A DNA stretch of 64,000 bases. Source: Fusarium oxysporum f. sp. lycopersici 4287 (Eukaryota; Ascomycota; Sordariomycetes; Hypocreales; Nectriaceae). The stretch spans positions 3,461,482-3,525,481 of the forward strand of contig NC_030990.1 in assembly GCF_000149955.1 (NCBI RefSeq), written 5' to 3'. The translations under genes were made by a program, and so were the position numbers. Below are positions 58,453 to 64,000 of this stretch, piece by piece; within the stretch, counting starts at the first letter, position 1, and each line of letters starts with the position of its first letter. The notes below the pieces were generated by a model. That model had not been told where the DNA came from. It made no database searches and saw nothing but the letters and a program-made list of their open reading frames with translations.

Positions 58453-60872
58453 ATGGCTGCTCTGGTTCAGACCTTTCCCCAGCAAACTGCAACGGTTACA
58501 ATGCTCCAGACCCGACCGTCTTCTTCAACAAGCATGATACCCAATAACCAAGGCCAGGCTGGCCATCAGTATGCGGCAGCGGCTCAAGCCCCAAGATATG
58601 CCGTTCCCTCTCCTACTGGCTACCGGGGTAGTTCGACTCCTGTCCAGCAATACGCTTTCACTAGCACACCGACCCTGAACCATACACAATCTTGGCAACC
58701 GCAAGGTCAACCGACGCGAAACTATAACCACAACGCCAACTACGGCGGACGCCAGTTTAGCTCCTCAGCTACCAACGTGCAATACAATGCCATGGGCGTT
58801 GGCCAAACGGGTGCTCGTGATGATTCTGCCATTCCTCAGCGACGAAACATTGTGCCTGCTCCTCGACCTCATTCTGCCTTCCTTGCTGGCCCTACACAAC
58901 CAACCTCTCCAACTTCTTCAAGCAAAGCTGCACCGGACAGGTATAGACGGTCACTCACTCCTCAACAAAACCAGCACGGGCGTTCTCAGAGCACAGCTGT
59001 CCCAGTGAATGGAATGCCTACTGCAACTCAACTCTATAATGGCCCCAATCCTGCCCGCTCGGCGATTCCAAACAGACCCAACAGCTTCTATAATGCTATG
59101 CCTGGCACATCTATGGATGATATGCAACTTCTTCAATCTCCCATGGATGATTCAAACCGATCCCGCCGTCGAAGTCTTCGTGCCGATTCTGACCTGTCGA
59201 AGCCTGCTACGCATGACAAGAGCAAAGCAGATGGAAACTCCCAAACACTGCGTGTTGTCACTAACGCTGCCGCACACTCGCGCAACGGAAGTTCTGAGAG
59301 TGTAAATTCCAGCCGCAGCAGTCACTCTCGACCATCCTCGGTAAGTTGATGATCCTTGAAACACTATCCAATCAGCAATGGGTGGTAAAACTTGAATGCT
59401 AACAGGGATGTTCTGCAGTCTGCCAACCGTAATGTGTCTGCCCCCACTGGAAACCCCTCTTCCCAGGCAAACAGCGAAATCACTTCTAAGCAAGATCACG
59501 CCAAGGTCAACATCCCACCTCGAGGATCATCTTCCGATGCGATTAAACGCACTACAAACCCTTCACCTCTCTCTAGACCAGCTACCATGGCTAGCGAGGT
59601 CGCTGAAGACGGATCTTCTAATGCATCAGGTGCGGGTAAAGTAGACTCACCCGCGGCTAAACAGCTTGCTGCTATCAAAGATAAAGGACGCAAATCCAAG
59701 AGCAAGACCTCCAGACTGCGACGTGCTTTCTCATTTGGAAGCGCAGCCGACTTCCGTAATGCTGATGAGGGTGAGGGAGCTGATAAGACAGAACCCTCCA
59801 AACTCCACAAGGACCCAACGGCCGACGAAGCTTACGATGCCGAACAAGCACGTATCGCGGAAGCGCAGGAGGCTGCAGGCCTCGGACACAGCATCTATGG
59901 TGGCAGATTCTTTGGTGGCTCAACCGACAACCTCTCCATCTCCTCGACAGCGTCATCGGCTTCTATCATGATTCGAAAGATGGGCCGAGGTATGAAGAAG
60001 GGTGGTCGATCTTTTGTTGGAATTTTCCGACCCAAGTCAGTGATTGGAGTTGCTCCTGCTGATGGACCTGTAAAGCCCGAGGCTAGCCAAGCTGCTGTAT
60101 CGATGGTCACTGTCGAGGCTGAGACTCAACGAGTTAACGTGTCGGCCGATCCCAGACAGACAGATACCTTCCCCCATCTTGAGCGCAATTCGATTGATAC
60201 CAATTTGGGTGTTGAGATTGCTGAGCGTCTTGGGAGCTCTGGAACTGACAACTCGAATTCGCGTAAGAGTATTGTTGGGGGCGACAGGGAACGTGCGGAG
60301 GTGCTTGCTGCCGTCCGCAAGGGAATTCTGAAGCGTAAGTCAAAAGGTTTTCTTATAAATTCTCTTGCTAACAGTCTGTAGGCCCTGGCTCAGCCAGCCC
60401 TTCCATCCGTCCTGCTGATTCCTCGCCTGGCCTTGATCTCCCCAGCGTTCCTGCTGTCACTGATTCCCCGAACTCCAGTGCCCCTAGCACTCCCAACGAC
60501 GAGTCTCAGGGCCATCGCCGAACTGGCTCGATTGCTATTGGCAGCGAAGACTATTTCATGTCCGCTTTGAGGCTACGACAGGACAGCAAGAGCGCACCAA
60601 ACACTCCCCACGGATCTACCAAGCGTAACGCTACTTTCTCGCCCCGTATTGTCTTCCACGATACTTGGCCTAGTCAGGAGTACGATCGTCGCGGTGAGAT
60701 TGCTACCTGCAACCGATTGACTCCCATGCTTGCGCAGCAGATCAAGGAGGAGCTGAACACCTTCAAGATGGTACGTTTTGACATTGAGAATCACAACGAC
60801 ACACCAGTTGCTAACAGGTTATAGGAAATGGAAGTTCACGAAAACTCAAAGATTTACACGCACTTTTTCTGA
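58453..60872 (+). CDS. BNI4: Bni4-like protein phosphatase-1 targeting protein
   Basis: Predicted cortical scaffold; in yeast Bni4 recruits the PP1 phosphatase Glc7 and chitin synthase regulators to the bud neck. Exons are 58453-59340, 59419-60334, 60382-60770 and 60825-60872, giving 746 aa. It is mostly disordered, rich in Ser, Gln, Pro and Asn, with a conserved basic patch (SKTSRLRRAFSFGSAADFR) and KMGRGMKKGGRSFVGIF. The C-terminus is the most conserved part: SPRIVFHDTW contains RIVF, fitting the RVxF PP1-docking motif, followed by LTPMLAQQIKEELNTFKM and EMEVHENSKIYTHFF at the end. The 48-nt last exon supplies that tail. Intron 1 is 78 nt; its acceptor is set at 59418 to keep frame. Assignment rests on the C-terminal block and motif, and the rest diverges. 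Confidence 0.78.
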
Positions 60873-61915
60873 TGATGGCAATGCCCACCACGAGGAGCTA
60901 AGCTTGTTAGCGCAGTGTTTTGTTTCCTTGACTGATACCGGAGATCAAGCCGGAATCTTGTATTGCAAGCAACCATATTAACCGCTTGGGCGTTTGGGAC
61001 AGCATTGTACGGTGTTAATGGTGTTGATCACTCTAACCAGTCTCTACATGTCATGTGGAATTTAGACCAAAGAGTCATACATTTCTTTAATTTTGCTTTA
61101 CTTCATCTCTCTTTTCTTTTCATCTGGGACCGACGAGGAATGGAGCGTAATGGCAATTACATACATACATATTTCTGGGCTTGCAGCAGTGTAACCATTG
61201 AAACGGGGACACCGCGTTAATTCACAGAACATCATTTGATAGTCTTGTCGACATGAACCAAAAAAAATCAATGGAATGGATACATCATTAAGTTTTAATT
61301 GCTTGGCCGGAACATTTGACGTCGCCCTGTGAATGTTTGAGACATTACTTTACCTTGTTTTCAGCGCATCAGTATAAGTGCTCAGGGTTTTTCCGAGTTG
61401 GCTTACGAGATGCAGGCATCAGGGGCTTAGCATGATCATTAATCTCGATTGTGTGTGTACACTTCAGATTTTGTTTGATCTTCATTTGATTCAGGGGATC
61501 GAATCAATTTACAGATAAGGGAAGGGTACTTGTGTACATGATTTGGGGTGTAGGTTGCTTGGCATCTTTAAAGAGACCCACTATTGGAGGTACATGAGAA
61601 GAATAGAACGGTACATGTACCCACCCTCTGGATCTCTCGGAAATAAGGCTTAAGCCTCAAAGTCCCCGCGATCGCTTCAGCCACAAGCCTCCCCCACCCC
61701 CACATCCGGGCCGCAACATTACTCGGAGGTAAAACATTGAAAAAAAAATATTTTGGTGGTCATACAAAGGTTGTGAACACTCCCTCTCAACCACTTTGCG
61801 CCACGTCTCGTTAAACACTCTGGATCGATTAACACGACGAGCCTGGCTCTTGAAGAGTCCGGGATATCTACATCTTTCTGTTTCAAGCCCCCGATTTGTC
61901 TGTTTCGCACAGCGC
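60873..61915. other. Intergenic between the Bni4-like and Dus1 genes
   Basis: 1.0 kb with the 3' UTR of the Bni4-like gene and the upstream region of Dus1. AT-rich, no gene supported. Confidence 0.5.
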
Positions 61916-63495
61916 ATGTCTACAATGACGACCACAGAGGAGAACCCCACCAGCGCGGGGGAGCACCCTACCAAGCTGCAAGGACGAGCATTCTACGAGT
62001 CTATCGGAAGCCCCAAGTTCATCGTTGCGCCTATGGTAGACCAGTCTGAATTTGTGAGTTGTTGTTCGACCTAGTCATGTGTGGTTTGACTGACAGCTTA
62101 GGCCTGGCGCATGTTGACTCGAAGTTTCATTTCACCCACTGAACAAAAGAGTCTCCTTGCCTATACACCCATGCTCCACGCTCGACTCTTTTCACAGGAC
62201 GAGAAGTATCGCAAGGCGCACTTCCAATCGGTTAAATCCGACGGCGAAACTCCCTGGCTTGACGGAAACCCTTCTATCGACCGACCGCTATTCGTCCAGT
62301 TCTGCGCGAACGACCCCGAAGCGCTCCTTTCTGCCGCTAAGCAAGTCGCCCCTTACTGCGATGCTGTTGACTTGAATCTCGGATGTCCTCAAGGTATCGC
62401 ACGAAAGGGAAAGTATGGTGCTTTCCTCCAGGAAGACCAGGATCTTATCTTCCGCTTGATCAACATTTTGCACAAGGAGTTGCCTGTGCCTGTGACAGCC
62501 AAGATTCGAATCCTGGACACGAAGGAGGAGACCCTGGCATACGCGCAGAATGTCCTGAAGGCTGGCGCATCCATCCTCACTGTCCACGGCCGACGAAGGG
62601 AGCAGAAGGGACATTTGACGGGCCTGGCTGAGTGGAAGATGATTCGGTTTTGAGAGATAGCCTACCCAGGGAGACAGTCATTTTCGCGAATGGAACATCC
62701 TTCAGGAGGGAGACATCGAGAAGTGCCTCGAGCTACAGGAGCGATGGCGGGATGAGCGCCGAGGGCAACCTCAGCGACCCAGCTATCTTCACAAAGCCAC
62801 CAGCCGTCGGAGAGGAAGGACGAGAATATTGGAGAGGAAAAGATGGAAAAGGGGGTTACAGAGTTGATGCTGTGTTCAGACGATACATGGACATCCTCCA
62901 CGAACACGTTTTCGGAGAGAAGCACATCGAGCGCCGACCACTTTTCATGCCTGGTGACGATACTGAGTGGATGAACGAGAGCGAGACAGCTGAAGACGAG
63001 CCACCGTCCAAGAAGCGAAGAAAGGACTTGGGCAAGAAGGGGGAACAGGGACCCAACATGTCAGCCATGCAACCCCATCTTTTCCATCTATTGCGACACT
63101 TTGTCTCCAAGCACACCGACGTGCGAGACATGCTAGCCAAGAGCCGAGCAGGCGACATGGAAGCCTACGAGCGCGTACTATCTGCCGTGGAGCGCAAGGT
63201 TGCAGAAGGTCTCATTGAGTACGAGCGCACCAATGGGGAGAGCGTTGCGGAGACACCATTGGCCGAGGGCGAGGAGGATCCTCCTGAGACGGAGAGCTCA
63301 GTAGGCACACAAAGACGGTGTCGAAGGCCTTGGTGGGTGGTTCAACCCATCATTCGACCCCTACCGAACGAGGCGTTCAAGAAGGGGGCTTTGACTATGA
63401 GTAAAAAGGATAAGGTCAAGGCGCAGGAACAGAAACAGGAGGAGAAGGGCAAGCAGGAAGATATCAAGGCACGAGATGAGGCTTTGGCGGGATAG
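61916..63495 (+). CDS. DUS1: tRNA-dihydrouridine synthase Dus1, frame interrupted by four small deletions
   Basis: FMN enzyme that reduces uridines 16/17 of the tRNA D-loop with NAD(P)H. Exon 1 is 61916-62053. A 48-nt intron (62054-62101) follows, and exon 2 runs 62102-63495. Motifs are SPKFIVAPMVDQSEF (FMN site), DLNLGCPQGIARKGKYGAFL with the catalytic Cys, VTAKIRIL, and HGRRREQKGHLTGLAEW. The frame then stops at 62653. Family-like sequence resumes in another frame through MSAEGNLSDPAIF and a charged C-terminus with PPSKKRRKDLGKK. One base appears to be missing at each of four places: the T run 62648-62651, the AA at 62694-62695, around 62731, and around 62742. Restoring four bases makes 511 whole codons. 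The clustering within 100 bp suggests local sequence error rather than a dead gene. Confidence 0.88.
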
Positions 63496-64000
63496 AGTTA
63501 TGATTATAATGAGCATTATATAGATGGCGTATAGGGGTGAAATGTTTAGAATAGATCAAAAGACATAGCTTCTCACAGTAATGATTTGGAATCCAATTAT
63601 CTAGTTCAGAGTGCAAGGCAGATGAGGAAGTGGAACTAAATGAAGATGAAAGAACCCGAGTGTGGTCTGTTTCATCATCACATTGCCACAGCGTGATCAA
63701 AGGTAAAAAGGCAAGATTGATACAATACTATATGAGCTTTTATTAAGCTTTTAGTAGATATAATGAAAGATCAATATCATTGATAGGATAAGGAGTTTGA
63801 AAGACAAAACGACAATGAAGAACACAGCGGGGACTCCTTATACTCCCGAAGCTTTTCTCATTCTTGCAGGGTTGGGTTGCGAAGGCAACTCCAATGTGAA
63901 AGTTTTTAGATATAATAAATCCTTTCAGGAGAGGTCGTCGTCTATTAATATTTCTCTGAGACCAGAGTGGCAGGCATCCGAGTCGTTCAGCAAAAGACAC
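63496..64000. other. Right edge, no supported gene
   Basis: A minus-strand open frame runs from 63743 past the window edge without a recognisable domain. It could be the end of a gene outside the window, but nothing in it supports that. Confidence 0.4.

Overview
The window looks like nuclear DNA of a filamentous ascomycete, most likely Hypocreales and probably a Fusarium-type genome. The evidence is short introns of 46-60 nt with GTAAGT-like donors and CTAAC-type branch points, two Zn(II)2Cys6 regulators, an OPT transporter, and the style of the housekeeping proteins. No rRNA, tRNA, CRISPR or intact transposon was recognised. The species assignment is inference.

Layout. 1.3-4.9 kb (-): an Nto1/BRPF-type PHD-finger protein. 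8.1-10.7 kb (-): an LRR protein of STK11IP-like architecture. 10.7-19.3 kb: a long stretch with no gene I can support. 19.3-22.1 kb: a divergent pair of mitochondrial genes, a two-TM membrane protein (-) and the E3-binding protein of pyruvate dehydrogenase, Pdx1 (+). 24.9-27.3 kb (+): a Zn2Cys6 regulator, convergent with an OPT oligopeptide transporter (28.8-31.6 kb, -) that contains a run of 506 N. 32.4-35.0 kb (+): a mitochondrial-type beta-ketoacyl-ACP synthase (CEM1-like) and the bc1 assembly factor Cbp3. 35.2-38.5 kb: dihydrofolate reductase (-), then a divergent pair, a kappa-class glutathione transferase (-) and an HSDL2-like short-chain dehydrogenase (+). 38.8-43.7 kb (-): the chromatin AAA-ATPase/bromodomain protein Yta7/Abo1. 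45.6-45.9 kb (-): a small spliced protein of unknown function. 50.6-52.4 kb (-): a second Zn2Cys6 regulator. 53-58 kb: gene-poor. 58.5-60.9 kb (+): a Bni4-like protein. 61.9-63.5 kb (+): tRNA-dihydrouridine synthase Dus1.

The most interesting biology is the divergent GSTK/SDR pair. Both proteins end in the tripeptide SKL, the canonical peroxisomal import signal. They share a 272-bp promoter that carries CCGAGG, the complement of the CCTCGG core known for the FarA/FarB (Ctf1) fatty-acid regulators, inside a perfect dyad. This looks like a small co-regulated peroxisomal module.

The second theme is sequence integrity. Pdx1, the CEM1-like gene, Dus1 and the first Zn2Cys6 gene carry single-base indels, mostly at short homopolymers and clustered in patches of 100-150 bp. 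Compensating them restores the family-like reading frame in every case, and all exon lengths then sum to whole codons. Local sequence or assembly error is more likely than pseudogenisation. The other genes show no such damage.

Splicing details also stand out: an in-frame 51-nt intron inside the Nto1 PHD cassette, a GC-AG intron and a 27-nt microexon in the OPT gene, and a 51-nt in-frame intron-like segment in the first Zn2Cys6 gene whose donor reads GAAAGT instead of GTAAGT.
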